Positions 1-10,308 of a stretch of DNA of 64,000 nucleotides are shown piece by piece (within the stretch, counting starts at the first letter, position 1; each line of letters opens with the position of its first letter). A program made the translations under genes and the position numbers. The notes below the pieces were generated by a model. It ran no database searches and had not been told where the DNA came from. It saw only the letters and a list, made by a program, of their open reading frames with translations. The stretch comes from Mycobacteroides chelonae (lineage in GTDB: Bacteria; Actinomycetota; Actinomycetes; Mycobacteriales; Mycobacteriaceae). The stretch is taken from positions 310,001 to 374,000 of the forward strand of contig JACHLF010000004.1 of the NCBI GenBank assembly GCA_014204435.1, in the 5' to 3' direction.

Positions 1-2128
1 TCGCCGAAGCGTTGACCTCGCCCAGGTTGCCGACTCCGCTGCCCCGGTACTGCACCGCGTCGGTATTGATGACCTCGCGCCAGCGACCGGTGAGGGGCAG
101 CCCCACCCGGTAGCTGCTGCGCTCGACGCCCGCGAAGTTGAAGATGCACGCCAGCACCGAGCCGTCGTCGCCGAAGCGCAGGAAGCTCAGCACGTTGTTG
201 GCCGAGTCGTTGGCATCGATCCACGAATACCCTTGCGGCGCGGTGTCTTGCGACCACAACGCGCGTCGCCGCTGGTACGCGGCGTTCAGGTCGGCGGTCA
301 GCGTCGCGACTCCCGCCGAGTACCCGTCCTCGTCCAGCTGGAACCAGTCGACACCGCGCTCATCGGACCATTCGGCGCGCTGGCCGAATTCTTGCCCCAT
401 GAACAGCAATTGCTTTCCCGGATGTGCCCACATGTATGCCAGCAGGCAGCGCAGTCCGGCGGCCTTGGCATGGTCGTCGCCCGGGATGCGGGTCCACAAC
501 GTGCCCTTGCCGTGCACCACCTCGTCATGGCTGATGGGTAGCACGAAGTTCTCGCTGAACGCGTACAGCATCGAGAAGGTCATCTCGTGGTGATGGAAGC
601 TGCGATGGATGGGATCGCGCCCCAGATAGCCCAGGGTGTCATGCATCCACCCCATGTTCCACTTCATGGAAAAGCCAAGGCCGCCAAGGTTGGTCGCCCG
701 CGTGACGCCGGGCCAGGACGTGGACTCCTCGGCCACTGTGACGATCCCGGGATGCAGCTTGTGCACCGTGGCGTTCATTTCCTGCAGGAACTGCACGGCC
801 TCGAGGTTCTCGCGACCGCCGTGGACGTTGGGTGTCCATCCACCCTCGGGGCGCGAATAGTCCAGGTAGAGCATCGATGCGACGGCATCCACTCGAAGCC
901 CGTCGATGTGGAACTGGTCGAGCCAGTACAGGGCGTTGGCAACCAGGAAGTTGCGCACCTCGGGACGGCCGAAGTCGAAAACGTAGGTGCCCCAGTCCAG
1001 CTGTTCGGCGCGGTGCGGATCGGCGTGCTCGTACAGGGGCGTCCCGTCGAAGCGGGCGAGTGCCCACGCGTCCTTGGGGAAATGTGCGGGCACCCAGTCG
1101 ACGATCACTGCGATGCCGGCCCCGTGTAGGGCGTCGACCAGGTACCGGAAGTCGTCGGGCGTGCCGAGTCGCGAGGTCGGGGCATAGTACGACGTCACCT
1201 GGTAGCCCCAGGACCCACCGAAGGGGTGTTCGGCCACCGGCAGCAGCTCGACATGAGTGAATCCTTGTGCCAGAACGTATTCAGTGAGCTCGTGGGCCAG
1301 CTCGCGGTAGGTGAGTCCGGGACGCCAGGACGCCAGATGCACCTCGTAGGTGCTCATCGGCTCGAACACCGGGTTGCTCGAGGTGCGCCGCGACATCCAT
1401 TCGCCGTCTTCCCAGGAATACGACGAGGTGGTGACGCGCGATGCGGTGGCGGGGGGTTTCTCGGTCGCGAAGGCGAAGGGGTCGGCACGATCGGTCACCG
1501 ATCCGTCGGCGCCGTGCACCCGGAACTTGTACAGCGCGCCCAGCGCCATGCCGGGCCAGAACAGCTCCCAGACCCCTGACGATCCCAGCGTTCGCATGGG
1601 GGCGTCATTTCCGTTCCATCCGTTGAAATCACCGATCAACGAGACGCCGCGCGCGTTGGGCGCCCAGACCGCGAAGGATATGCCGCTGACCTCGCCATCG
1701 GCGGTGGCGAATGAGCGGGGATGTGCGCCAAGGATTTCCCAGAGCCGTTCGTGCCGGCCCTCGTTGAACAGATGGAGGTCTACCTCGCCGAGAGTGGGCA
1801 AGAACCGGTAGGCATCGGCGATGACGAGCGATGTGCCGCCGTAGTAGACGTCGAGCCGGTAGTCTAGGAGGTTTAGGAAGGGCAGTGCGACGGCGAACAG
1901 CCCCGACCCGATATCGATCATCGGATGGGTCTGGCTGCCGACCAGGGCGGCGACGGTCGTGGCTGCCGGCTTGAACGCACGAATGACGGTGTATCCGTTG
2001 CCGCCGGGGTCGGGATATTCGTGTGCCCCGAGTATCGAATGCGGATTGTGATGCGTACCCGCAGCCAGTCTGGCGATATCGGCACGATCCGGTGTCAAGA
2101 TTGGTGATGCGGCGCTGTTCTTGGTCAT
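1..2128 (-). CDS. glgB: 1,4-alpha-glucan branching enzyme GlgB (3' end cut by window edge)
   Basis: This enzyme transfers alpha-1,4-glucan segments to alpha-1,6 positions, making branch points in glycogen and alpha-glucan in the cytoplasm. The window holds about the first 709 residues; the family is about 730 residues, so only the tail is missing. An N-terminal carbohydrate-binding region ([19 protein letters not shown]) precedes the GH13 barrel. Visible catalytic motifs are [15 protein letters not shown] (nucleophile Asp near residue 416), [11 protein letters not shown] (acid Glu near 463) and [11 protein letters not shown] (near 531). The ATG overlaps the TGA of glgE as ATGA, so the two are translationally coupled. 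GlgE makes the linear chains that GlgB branches. Confidence 0.97.
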   Translation of the reverse strand, partial: MTKNSAASPILTPDRADIARLAAGTHHNPHSILGAHEYPDPGGNGYTVIRAFKPAATTVAALVGSQTHPMIDIGSGLFAVALPFLNLLDYRLDVYYGGTSLVIADAYRFLPTLGEVDLHLFNEGRHERLWEILGAHPRSFATADGEVSGISFAVWAPNARGVSLIGDFNGWNGNDAPMRTLGSSGVWELFWPGMALGALYKFRVHGADGSVTDRADPFAFATEKPPATASRVTTSSYSWEDGEWMSRRTSSNPVFEPMSTYEVHLASWRPGLTYRELAHELTEYVLAQGFTHVELLPVAEHPFGGSWGYQVTSYYAPTSRLGTPDDFRYLVDALHGAGIAVIVDWVPAHFPKDAWALARFDGTPLYEHADPHRAEQLDWGTYVFDFGRPEVRNFLVANALYWLDQFHIDGLRVDAVASMLYLDYSRPEGGWTPNVHGGRENLEAVQFLQEMNATVHKLHPGIVTVAEESTSWPGVTRATNLGGLGFSMKWNMGWMHDTLGYLGRDPIHRSFHHHEMTFSMLYAFSENFVLPISHDEVVHGKGTLWTRIPGDDHAKAAGLRCLLAYMWAHPGKQLLFMGQEFGQRAEWSDERGVDWFQLDEDGYSAGVATLTADLNAAYQRRRALWSQDTAPQGYSWIDANDSANNVLSFLRFGDDGSVLACIFNFAGVERSSYRVGLPLTGRWREVINTDAVQYRGSGVGNLGEVNASA

Positions 2129-4248
2129 GGGCGGTACACCAGGTGCGTGCGGGCGGGTTCGCGAACCTGCGGCAGGTTGAGGATGTGCGCTACTTGTCGA
2201 GACGGGTCGAGTCGCACGTAGTTGGCGTGGGCCCACCGATATTGCTCACCGGTGAGTTCGTCACGTACCCAGAAGGTTTCGTGCCAGTCGAGACCGAGTG
2301 AGGGCAGATCGATCCAGATGGTGCCGTCCTCGGGGCCGAAGGGGTTCAGATTCACCACAATCAGGACTGCATCGCCGGTGACCGGGTCGAACTTGGAGTA
2401 TGCCAAGAGAGCATCGTTCTCGACGTGATGGAAGGTAATGTTGCGCAGCTGATGCAGGGCCGGGTGCAGCCGGCGGATCTCGTTGAGTCGGGTGATGAAC
2501 GGTTCCAACGATTCATCGCGGGCAGCGGCGCCTTTGTAGTCGCGAGGGCGCAGTTGGTACTTCTCTGAGTCCAGGTATTCCTCGCTACCTTCGCGCAGCG
2601 GAACATGTTCGTAGAGTTCGTATCCTGAGTACACGCCCCAGGTGGGGCTGAGTGTGCCCGCCAGGACGGCGCGGATGGCGAACATGCCCGGCCCGCCGTG
2701 CTGCAAGCTGGCGTGCAGGATGTCCGGGGTGTTGACGAAGAGGTTCGGGCGCGCCAGGTCCGCCTGCGCGGCAATCTCGCCGCCGAAGTCGGCGATCTCG
2801 GATTTTCCGGTACGCCAGGTGAAGTAGGTATACGACTGGGTGAAGCCCAGCCGGGCCAGGCCGTACAACCGGGCTGGGCGAGTGAATGCCTCGGAGAGAA
2901 ACAAGACATCGGGATCGGCCGCCTTGACCTCGCCGATCAGCCACTGCCAGAAGTCGGGCGGCTTGGTGTGGGGGTTGTCCACGCGGAATATCTTGACGCC
3001 GTGAGCAACCCAGTGTTGAACCACGCGCAGGACCTCGGTGTACAGCCCCGCTGGATCGGCGTCGAAGTTCAGGGGATAGATGTCTTGATATTTCTTCGGC
3101 GGGTTCTCGGCGTAGGCGATGGTGCCGTCGGGGAGTTCGGTGAACCACTCGGGATGCGCGCTCACCCAGGGATGATCCGGTGCGCATTGCAAGGCCAGGT
3201 CCAGCGCCACCTCCATGCCGAGCTTGCGTGCGGTGGAGACGAATCGGTCGAAATCCTTGAGTGTGCCGAGCTCGGGGTGTATCGCGTCGTGGCCACCGGC
3301 GGCGCTACCGATTGCCCACGGTGAGCCCACCTCGCCGGGTTCGGCGAGCGGATTGTTGTTACGGCCCTTGCGGTTTATTTCGCCGATCGGATGAATCGGT
3401 GGCAGGTAGACCACATCGAATCCCATCGCGGCCACGCGCGCGAGATCGGCCGCAGCGGTCGCGAGGGTGCCGTGCATGGGCCGCCCGTCCGGTCCGACTC
3501 CACCAGTGGAACGCGGAAACAGCTCGTACCAAGAGCCGTACAACGCGCGGGTGCGATCGACCCAGATACCGTATTGGGTTCCGCGAGTGAGCAGGTCGCG
3601 CAGCGGGAACTCGTCGAGCAACGTTAGCGTTTCCGGGGACAGCGCGTGTTGGAACCGCGCGCCTGGATCGTCCTGCGTACGCAGCACTTCCGCGGAGTCC
3701 ACGAGGGGTTGGCGGCGCTTGCGCGGTACCCCGGCCGCGGCCCGCTCGAACAATCGGGCACCGATCTGCAGGTCGTTGGCCAATTCTGCGGCGCCCTGCC
3801 CGGCCTCCAGCTTGGCCGCGACATTGTGCCGCCAGGTAGCGACCGGATCGCCCCAGCCGTCGACACGGAAAGTCCACAACCCTTCCCGGTCCGGCACGAA
3901 GCTGGCGTGAAAGCGGTCCAGGGCCCCTCCCGGTTGCATCGGGACATGCAGCGGCTTGATACGCGTGGCGTTCTTGTCCTTGTCGCGTAGGGCCGAGATC
4001 CGGCGCAGCGGGCCCTCGGCGAGCTGCGGGTAGTTGGGGCCGAGGGAGCGCACCACCAGGGTCGCGGCCACGGCGTCGTGGCCTTCCCGCCAGACGGTTG
4101 CGGCCACGGGCACGACTTCACCCACGACGGCCTTGGCCGGATAGCGTCCACCCGCGATCACGGGGGCGACATCGTCGATGCCTATGCGTCCGGTCACCAC
4201 GTCCACCGTAGTAGAAGGGCTCTTACGGCGCGTTGTAGAAGTGGGCAC
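2125..4248 (-). CDS. glgE: alpha-1,4-glucan:maltose-1-phosphate maltosyltransferase GlgE
   Basis: GlgE (GH13_3) adds maltose from alpha-maltose-1-phosphate to the non-reducing end of alpha-1,4-glucans, the polymerising step of the trehalose-to-glucan pathway. The 707 residues match the family length. An N-terminal beta-sandwich ([19 protein letters not shown]) is followed by the barrel. The nucleophile motif is [16 protein letters not shown] (near residue 421) and the general acid motif is [11 protein letters not shown] (near 450). The gene diverges from glgP and overlaps glgB by 4 bases. The GlgE route is an established mycobacterial pathway. Confidence 0.97.
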   Translation of the reverse strand: MPTSTTRRKSPSTTVDVVTGRIGIDDVAPVIAGGRYPAKAVVGEVVPVAATVWREGHDAVAATLVVRSLGPNYPQLAEGPLRRISALRDKDKNATRIKPLHVPMQPGGALDRFHASFVPDREGLWTFRVDGWGDPVATWRHNVAAKLEAGQGAAELANDLQIGARLFERAAAGVPRKRRQPLVDSAEVLRTQDDPGARFQHALSPETLTLLDEFPLRDLLTRGTQYGIWVDRTRALYGSWYELFPRSTGGVGPDGRPMHGTLATAAADLARVAAMGFDVVYLPPIHPIGEINRKGRNNNPLAEPGEVGSPWAIGSAAGGHDAIHPELGTLKDFDRFVSTARKLGMEVALDLALQCAPDHPWVSAHPEWFTELPDGTIAYAENPPKKYQDIYPLNFDADPAGLYTEVLRVVQHWVAHGVKIFRVDNPHTKPPDFWQWLIGEVKAADPDVLFLSEAFTRPARLYGLARLGFTQSYTYFTWRTGKSEIADFGGEIAAQADLARPNLFVNTPDILHASLQHGGPGMFAIRAVLAGTLSPTWGVYSGYELYEHVPLREGSEEYLDSEKYQLRPRDYKGAAARDESLEPFITRLNEIRRLHPALHQLRNITFHHVENDALLAYSKFDPVTGDAVLIVVNLNPFGPEDGTIWIDLPSLGLDWHETFWVRDELTGEQYRWAHANYVRLDPSRQVAHILNLPQVREPARTHLVYRP

Positions 4249-4258
4249 GGAACCATCA

Positions 4259-4319
4259 CCGACACGCCCGCTTGTGGCGGCAACGTGCGATACGGAACCG
4301 CCACAACACGGCGTGTCGG
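4259..4319. promoter_or_regulatory. 61-bp interrupted dyad between glgE and glgP
   Basis: The left half (4259-4268 and 4272-4280) is complementary to the right half (4298-4306 and 4310-4319). This gives a 10-bp plus a 9-bp perfect stem separated by a 3-base internal mismatch, around a 17-base centre. It begins 11 bases from the glgE start and ends about 70 bases before the glgP start. No T-run follows, so a simple terminator is unlikely. It could be a shared operator or a leader hairpin; that role is inferred. Confidence 0.6.
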
Positions 4320-4388
4320 CGCGGAGGCGTCGGTACGGAATTGCCGCCGGGCATGCGGATGAGCGAAATCTCAGTAAAGTTCTTCAGG

Positions 4389-7007
4389 GTGAAAGCCCTA
4401 CGTCGATTCACGGTTCGTGCCCATCTTCCGGAGCGGTTGGCGGCGCTGGGCGAGTTGTCGAACAACCTGCGCTGGTCATGGCATCAACCCACCAGGGATC
4501 TGTTCGCCGATATCGACCACCAGTTGTGGGAGCAGACCAACCACGATCCGGTTGCGGTCATGGGATCGGTGCCCGCGCAGCGGCTCGACGAACTGGCCGC
4601 CGACGACGGCTTTGTCGACAGGGTGGCGGCTCTCGCGGGTGACTTGCACGACTACCTCAATCGGCCGATGTGGTATCAGCGCCAGCTGGAGCGTGGCCAG
4701 GAAGACGACGCGGGCGCCCCCGACTTACCGTCCGCGATCGCCTACTTCTCGATGGAGTTCGGTGTCTCCGAAGTGCTGCCGAACTACTCCGGTGGTCTGG
4801 GGATTCTGGCCGGCGATCACCTCAAGGCCGCCTCCGATCTGGGGCTGCCGCTTGTCGCGGTGGGGCTGCACTACCGCTCGGGGTACTTCCGTCAATCGTT
4901 GACCGCTGATGGTTGGCAGACCGAGCAGTATCCGCTGATCGACCCGGCGGGCCTGCCCCTGCGCTTGTTGGCGCACGAGGACGGCACCCCGATTCTCGTC
5001 ACGGTGCCGATGCCGCAGGACCGTGTGCTCTCGGCGCGCATCTGGGTTGCCCAGGTGGGCCGGATTCCCTTGCTGCTCTTGGATTCCGATATCGCCGAGA
5101 ACGATCGGGAGCTGCGGTACGTCACCGACCGGCTGTACGGCGGCGATCAGGATCACCGCATCAAGCAGGAGATCCTGGCCGGAATCGGCGGCGTGCGCGC
5201 GATTCGCGCCTATGTCGTGTCGACCAGCTCGCCAGCGCCCGAGGTGTTCCACACCAACGAGGGACATGCCGGATTCCTGGGGCTCGAGCGCATCCGGGAG
5301 TACATCGGACAGCATGGCCTGGACGTCGAAACAGCGCTGACAGTGGTTCGGTCCAGCACTGTGTTCACCACCCACACACCGGTTCCCGCCGGTATCGACA
5401 GATTCCCGGTCGACCTGGTGCGGCGGTACTTCGGTGAATCCGGCGACTCCACCCTGCTGCCCGGCCTCCCGGTGGACCGCATCATCGCCCTGGGGGCCGA
5501 GGACGATCCCTCCACGTTCAACATGGCCCACATGGGGCTGCGGTTGGCCCAGCGCGCCAATGGCGTCTCGCTGCTGCACGGCCAGGTGAGTCGGTCCATG
5601 TTCAACGGGCTGTGGCCGTCATTCGACGCCGCGGAGGTGCCCATCGGCTCGATCACCAACGGTGTGCACGCACCCACGTGGGCAGCCCCGCAATGGCTGG
5701 AACTCGGGCAGCAACTGGTGGGTGCCGAGGCATTCAACGACGCCAGTGGATGGGACCGCATCCACGAGGTGGACCCCGGACACATTTGGTGGATCCGCTC
5801 GCAGCTGCGTGAGCAGCTGATTCAGGACGTGCGCCGGCGGATCCGCGCATCGTGGCTGCAGCGTGGTGCCGCCGAAGCCGAATTGGGCTGGGTGGACAGT
5901 GCCTTCGACCCGGGTGTACTGACCATCGGATTCGCCCGCAGAGTCCCCACGTACAAGCGGCTCACGCTGATGCTGCGCAACCCGGAGCGGTTGCGTGAGC
6001 TGCTCCTCGACGAGAAACATCCGGTGCAGCTCATCGTGGCCGGTAAGTCGCATCCTGCCGACGACGGCGGTAAGGGGCTCATCCAGCAGATCGTGAGATT
6101 CGCCGATCAGGCCGATGTGCGGCACCGGATCACCTTCCTGCCCGATTACGACATGTCGATGGCCCGCTACCTGTATTTCGGGTGCGATGTGTGGCTCAAC
6201 AATCCGTTGCGCCCGCTGGAGGCATGCGGCACCTCGGGCATGAAGAGCGCCCTCAATGGTGGGCTCAACCTGTCCATCCGCGATGGTTGGTGGGACGAGT
6301 GGTACGACGGTGAAAATGGTTGGGAAATACCAACTGCCGACGGGGTAACCGATGACGCTCGGCGCGACGACCTGGAGGCCGCGGCGCTGTACGAGCTGTT
6401 GGCGCAGAAGGTGGCGCCCAAGTTCTACGAACGTGATGAGCATGGCACTCCACAGCGGTGGGTCGAGATGGTGCGTCACACCCTGGAAAAGCTCGGTCCA
6501 AAAGTGTTGGCATCCAGAATGGTTCGTGATTACACCGTCGGCTACTACGCTCCGGCGGCTGCGTCGTTGCGCGCCACGGTAGGTGCTGACGAGTCCTTCG
6601 CCCCAGCCAAGGAGCTGGCGCGCTTTCGCGAACGAGTGCAGCAGGTATGGCCGTCTCTGGTCATCACCGAGGTTGACAGTTCGGGTCTGCCCGACACCCC
6701 GCTACTGGGATCACCGTTGACGCTCACCGCGTCCGTACAGCTGTCCGGGCTGGCACCGTCGGAGGTCGCGGTGCAGGCCGTGATCGGGCGAGTGGACCTG
6801 GACGACAAGCTCTCCGACTCGGAGATCGTCCCGATGACTCACACCGGAAGCCGTGGGGGCGGCGTGGAGACATTCTGCACCACTACGACCCTGCCGGTCT
6901 CGGGATCGGTGGGCTACACGGTGCGGGTGCTTCCGCATCATCCGCTGCTGGCCGGCGATAGCGAGTTGGGCCTGGCGGTGCTGGCTGCCAGCGACCTGGA
7001 GCACTGA
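4389..7007 (+). CDS. glgP: glycogen/maltodextrin phosphorylase GlgP
   Basis: GlgP is a PLP-dependent phosphorylase that releases glucose-1-phosphate from alpha-1,4-glucans. The protein is about 872 residues. It carries the substrate-side motif NYSGGLGILAGDHLKAASD and the PLP-lysine region LEACGTSGMKSALNGG (near residue 617). The GTG at 4389 gives VKALRRFTVRAHLPERL, which matches the start of M. tuberculosis Rv1328. In-frame ATGs at 4353 and 4359 would add 10-12 residues and cannot be excluded. It is divergent from glgEB, so synthesis and breakdown genes share one intergenic region. Confidence 0.95.
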   Translation: MKALRRFTVRAHLPERLAALGELSNNLRWSWHQPTRDLFADIDHQLWEQTNHDPVAVMGSVPAQRLDELAADDGFVDRVAALAGDLHDYLNRPMWYQRQLERGQEDDAGAPDLPSAIAYFSMEFGVSEVLPNYSGGLGILAGDHLKAASDLGLPLVAVGLHYRSGYFRQSLTADGWQTEQYPLIDPAGLPLRLLAHEDGTPILVTVPMPQDRVLSARIWVAQVGRIPLLLLDSDIAENDRELRYVTDRLYGGDQDHRIKQEILAGIGGVRAIRAYVVSTSSPAPEVFHTNEGHAGFLGLERIREYIGQHGLDVETALTVVRSSTVFTTHTPVPAGIDRFPVDLVRRYFGESGDSTLLPGLPVDRIIALGAEDDPSTFNMAHMGLRLAQRANGVSLLHGQVSRSMFNGLWPSFDAAEVPIGSITNGVHAPTWAAPQWLELGQQLVGAEAFNDASGWDRIHEVDPGHIWWIRSQLREQLIQDVRRRIRASWLQRGAAEAELGWVDSAFDPGVLTIGFARRVPTYKRLTLMLRNPERLRELLLDEKHPVQLIVAGKSHPADDGGKGLIQQIVRFADQADVRHRITFLPDYDMSMARYLYFGCDVWLNNPLRPLEACGTSGMKSALNGGLNLSIRDGWWDEWYDGENGWEIPTADGVTDDARRDDLEAAALYELLAQKVAPKFYERDEHGTPQRWVEMVRHTLEKLGPKVLASRMVRDYTVGYYAPAAASLRATVGADESFAPAKELARFRERVQQVWPSLVITEVDSSGLPDTPLLGSPLTLTASVQLSGLAPSEVAVQAVIGRVDLDDKLSDSEIVPMTHTGSRGGGVETFCTTTTLPVSGSVGYTVRVLPHHPLLAGDSELGLAVLAASDLEH

Positions 7008-7016
7008 ACCGGGGGC

Positions 7017-8240
7017 TCAGCCGTAACGCCTGAGGCAGCGATCGGTCGATCCTGCCACGCCGTCACGGAAGGCATCGATGCGTGAGAAGCCGGCCGGGAT
7101 GGTGGTTCCGTTGACATCGCTGGCCACCACGCCGTTGGCCAGCAGCCCGGACACCGCCTCGTCGAGGTCTTCGGCGTCGAGCACAAAGGGATGGGGTTCC
7201 CGGGTGGGCACGCTGGTCTGGGCCATAGCCGCCGATGCGACACCCGTTAGGCAGGCGGCGCGCAGGGCGCTCTGACCGGTGTCGAGGGGAAGATCATGTT
7301 GATTCTCGACCGACAGTGCATAGCGGGATATGACCATCGAGTATGCGGTGAAATCGCCGGTTGTCAGCCCCTTCTCGTGGGTGGGCTGTGCCAGTTCGGT
7401 CAGTCGCGGCGGCCCTGCAGGTGCGTACACCGCTTGCAGGACTGTCATCAGGGCGCGCAGGGTGTCAGCGGAGACGGGTATGTCGCCCGGTTCGCCCACG
7501 GGCGGGTTCACCGGCAGGCCGCCGTGGCGCTTGGTGATCTCGGCCATGTCGATCCGGGTGCACGGGGCCGCCCCGTCTAAGAATCCGCGTTGTACCGCCG
7601 ATACCCGTTCGAAGGCGGATCCGTGTGAGTCGATGGCGTCGCCGGCCTCGATCGGGTCGTCCCGGAAAGCGATGAGCGCGGCGATGACGGTGTCGAGGCC
7701 GTCGCCGGTGCTCAGTGTGAAACGTGGTGAGCTGCCCTGCGCCACCCACCTCAGGTAGGTACCGGCCAGGCAGTCGGCCATCTGCACCAGCTTGGGCAGC
7801 AGCGCTCCTCGGTCCCAGCCGAGGCTGTTCTGGCTGATGCAGTACCCGGCGTTGTCGAAGCCGACCGTGGGGTGGTTGCAGAATCCGGCTGCGGTGGAGC
7901 CGCCGCTATCTCATGACATCAGCGATTCCACCGCACGGAACGTTGCCCAGAAGGTCTTGGGGTAGGCGTCCTGCCAGAAGTCCTCGATGTCGGCAACCGC
8001 ATTCAATGCGAGACGGTCCGTCTCTCCATCGTCGGTGCCGCGCACCGCCCTGTCGGCCGTTTTGGTGTGTGATCGCAGTCCGGAAGGACCGTCGACAACC
8101 GGTAGCCCGGCGATTTGATAGGCATTGCCCAGTTGTGAAACCGGTTTGCCATCAATGGCATTCGCGCAGGCCGAGAGTGCGAGAACGCAGCAGGTCAGGA
8201 TCGCCGTCGATGTGTGGAACCACCTGACCGGAATCGACAT
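7017..8240 (-). pseudogene. lpqM-like lipoprotein metallopeptidase, disrupted
   Basis: The first part (start 8240; AGAGGG lies 6 bases upstream) encodes a lipoprotein signal ending in the lipobox LALSAC, then a body resembling LpqM (GLPVVDGPSGLR, DIEDFW). It stops at an in-frame TGA (7913-7911) after ESLMS. The same frame then continues without a shift as DSGGSTAAGFC to the end, through ADCLAGTYLRW, which resembles the QADCFAG motif of neutral zinc peptidases. The expected residue at the TGA is Trp, so a TGG-to-TGA change is likely. The zinc-binding HExxH segment expected some 30-40 residues before ADC is also missing: GALLPKL runs straight into VQMADC. Two lesions argue for a true pseudogene. 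Family assignment is by recall of motifs. Confidence 0.75.
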
Positions 8241-8259
8241 GGCCATCCCTCTGCTGCGG

Positions 8260-10308
8260 CTATCCCTGGATGTGGGTGCCCCCTCCAGCATAGGTCGCCG
8301 TGTGCTTGGTCATCAGGCGTTGCAGTGCGGCGGTGACCACCGACAAGTCGTGTGTCGACCAGAACGGAGGCAGTGATGCTCGCAGGAATCCGCCGTAGCC
8401 CGCCGTTGCCATTCGTGAATCAAGTACCGCGACAACGCCTCTGTCGTCTGCCCTGCGCAACAGTCGGCCGGTTCCCTGGGCCAGCAGTAGGGCCGCCTGG
8501 GTGCCCGCCACCGCCATGAAGCCATTGCCGCCGCGGGCGCTGATCGCTCGTTGTCGTGCCGCTCGCAATGGGTCATCCGGACGCGGGAACGGAATTCGGT
8601 CGATGAGTACCAGCGAGAGCGAGGGCCCGGGCACGTCGACGCCCTGCCACAAGGACAGGGTTCCGAACAGTGAGGTCTCGGGGTCCGCGCTGAACTGCTC
8701 GACCAGAACCGATGTCGCGTCGTCACCCTGGCAGAGCACCGGGGTGTCGAACCTGGTGCGCATCTCCTCGGAAGCTTCTTTGGCGGCACGCATCGAGGAG
8801 AACAGCCCGAGGGTACGACCCCCGGCCGCGCGGACCAGTGTCTCGATCTCATCGAGCGTTGCCGCTCCGAGACCGTCGCGGCCTGGGGCGGGCAGGTGTC
8901 GTGCCAGATAGAGGATGGCGGATTTCTCATGCTGGAAAGGAGATCCGACATCGATGCCATGCCAGGTGGCCTTCGGCTCGGCGGTGGGTTCCGCGCCGGC
9001 CTCCCGGGCGGGCAGCCCCCAGGAGGCGGCCATCGCGTCGAACTTCCCGCCCAGGGCCAGCGTGGCGGAGGTGAGGACGACGGTGCGCTGCCCGAACAGG
9101 CGGGTGCGCAGCAGCCCGGCCACCGAGAGCGGCGCAACGCGCAGTACAGGGCGCACCGAGCCTCGGTTGTCCTCGTGATCCAGCCACACCACATTGGGCC
9201 GCGCCGTGATGTCCGGTTCGGCCCAGCATGCCAGAGCCAACGAAGCGGCATCGACGATGTCATCCAGTGCGGCAACAGCTTCTGAGCGCGCCGAGGCCGT
9301 GGCAGGGTCGGTGGACTGGCCCGTGGGAATTTCGATGCGTGCCGCCGCGGCGGCGTCACGCAATGCGGTCAGGTAGGTGACCGTCTCCTCGTCCGCGCGA
9401 TCGATGGTGCCCGGCCGGCTGTCGTGGATCAGTGAGGAGAACGTCGCCGAGCTCGCCTCGAACCGGCTTGCCGTCTCCGGTGACACCAGGCGGCCGATGC
9501 GGCGGATGGCGACGGTGAGTCCGACCGCCGAGAGTTCTTGGGTGGCAACGCTTGTCACCCTGTCAACCAGGTCGTGCGCCTCATCGACGATCACCGCGTC
9601 ATGCTCGGGCAGGATGTTTATGTCGGCGATGGCATCGATGGCCAACAGCGCGTGGTTGGTGACCACCACATCGGACTGGCCGGCGTCGAGCCGAGCCAGC
9701 TCGGCAAAGCACTCCGTGCCGAACGGGCATCGCGTGGCACCGAGGCACTCGCGCGCCGACACGCTGACCTGCGACCAGGAGCGGTCGGGGACGCCGGGCT
9801 TGAGCTCATCGCGATCCCCGGTCTTGGTTTCTTCGGCCCACTCGTTGAGTCGCTGCACATCGCGACCGAGCGCGCTGGCTGCGAAGGGCTCGAACAGGGT
9901 GTCCGGTGCCTCGTGATCGGAGGCGGCGCCGTTGTGCAATTTGTTGAGGCACAGGTAGTTTCCGCGGCCTTTGAGAATGGCGAACCGGGGCCTGCGGGCC
10001 AGGGACGGAGTCAGGGCGTCGGCGAGCCTGGGCAGGTCGCGATCCACGAGCTGGCGTTGCAGCGCGATGGTTGCTGTCGAAACTACGACCGGGGAAGACT
10101 CCTCGATGGCGTGAGCGATTGCGGGCACCAGGTACGCTAGGGACTTCCCGGTGCCGGTGCCGGCCTGGACCACCAGGTGTTCACCGCTGTGCAGGGAGTG
10201 CTCGACGGCAGTGGCCATGGTGAGCTGTCCGGCGCGTTCGGTACCGCCGAGTGCTGTGACGGCGGTGGCAAGCAGGCCTGTGGATGTGGTTGCCTCGGTG
10301 TCCTTCAG
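8260..10308 (-). CDS. dinG: DinG/XPD-family ATP-dependent DNA helicase
   Basis: This is a superfamily 2 5'-to-3' helicase of the DinG/XPD type, matching Rv1329c in position. Walker A is AGTGTGKS and the DEAH box lies in VIVDEAHDLVD. Four cysteines in NYLC and RECLGATRCPFGTEC are placed as in the iron-sulfur cluster of XPD/DinG. Homology (LLATAVTALGGTERAGQ) extends upstream of the first ATG (10218). The only start-like codon there is CTG at 10308, with GAGGTG five bases ahead. I therefore chose 10308 (682 residues), but the start is uncertain. It overlaps the pncA stop. Confidence 0.9.
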   Translation of the reverse strand: MKDTEATTSTGLLATAVTALGGTERAGQLTMATAVEHSLHSGEHLVVQAGTGTGKSLAYLVPAIAHAIEESSPVVVSTATIALQRQLVDRDLPRLADALTPSLARRPRFAILKGRGNYLCLNKLHNGAASDHEAPDTLFEPFAASALGRDVQRLNEWAEETKTGDRDELKPGVPDRSWSQVSVSARECLGATRCPFGTECFAELARLDAGQSDVVVTNHALLAIDAIADINILPEHDAVIVDEAHDLVDRVTSVATQELSAVGLTVAIRRIGRLVSPETASRFEASSATFSSLIHDSRPGTIDRADEETVTYLTALRDAAAAARIEIPTGQSTDPATASARSEAVAALDDIVDAASLALACWAEPDITARPNVVWLDHEDNRGSVRPVLRVAPLSVAGLLRTRLFGQRTVVLTSATLALGGKFDAMAASWGLPAREAGAEPTAEPKATWHGIDVGSPFQHEKSAILYLARHLPAPGRDGLGAATLDEIETLVRAAGGRTLGLFSSMRAAKEASEEMRTRFDTPVLCQGDDATSVLVEQFSADPETSLFGTLSLWQGVDVPGPSLSLVLIDRIPFPRPDDPLRAARQRAISARGGNGFMAVAGTQAALLLAQGTGRLLRRADDRGVVAVLDSRMATAGYGGFLRASLPPFWSTHDLSVVTAALQRLMTKHTATYAGGGTHIQG

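Noticed and set aside
5619..6479. A 286-codon minus-strand open frame inside glgP
   Set aside because: Antisense to the conserved PLP-binding half of GlgP, with shadow-type composition.
7911..7913. Readthrough or selenocysteine/Trp recoding of the TGA in the lpqM-like gene
   Set aside because: Mycobacteria do not read TGA as Trp, no SECIS-like element was seen, and the catalytic HExxH segment is missing anyway, so a pseudogene is simpler.
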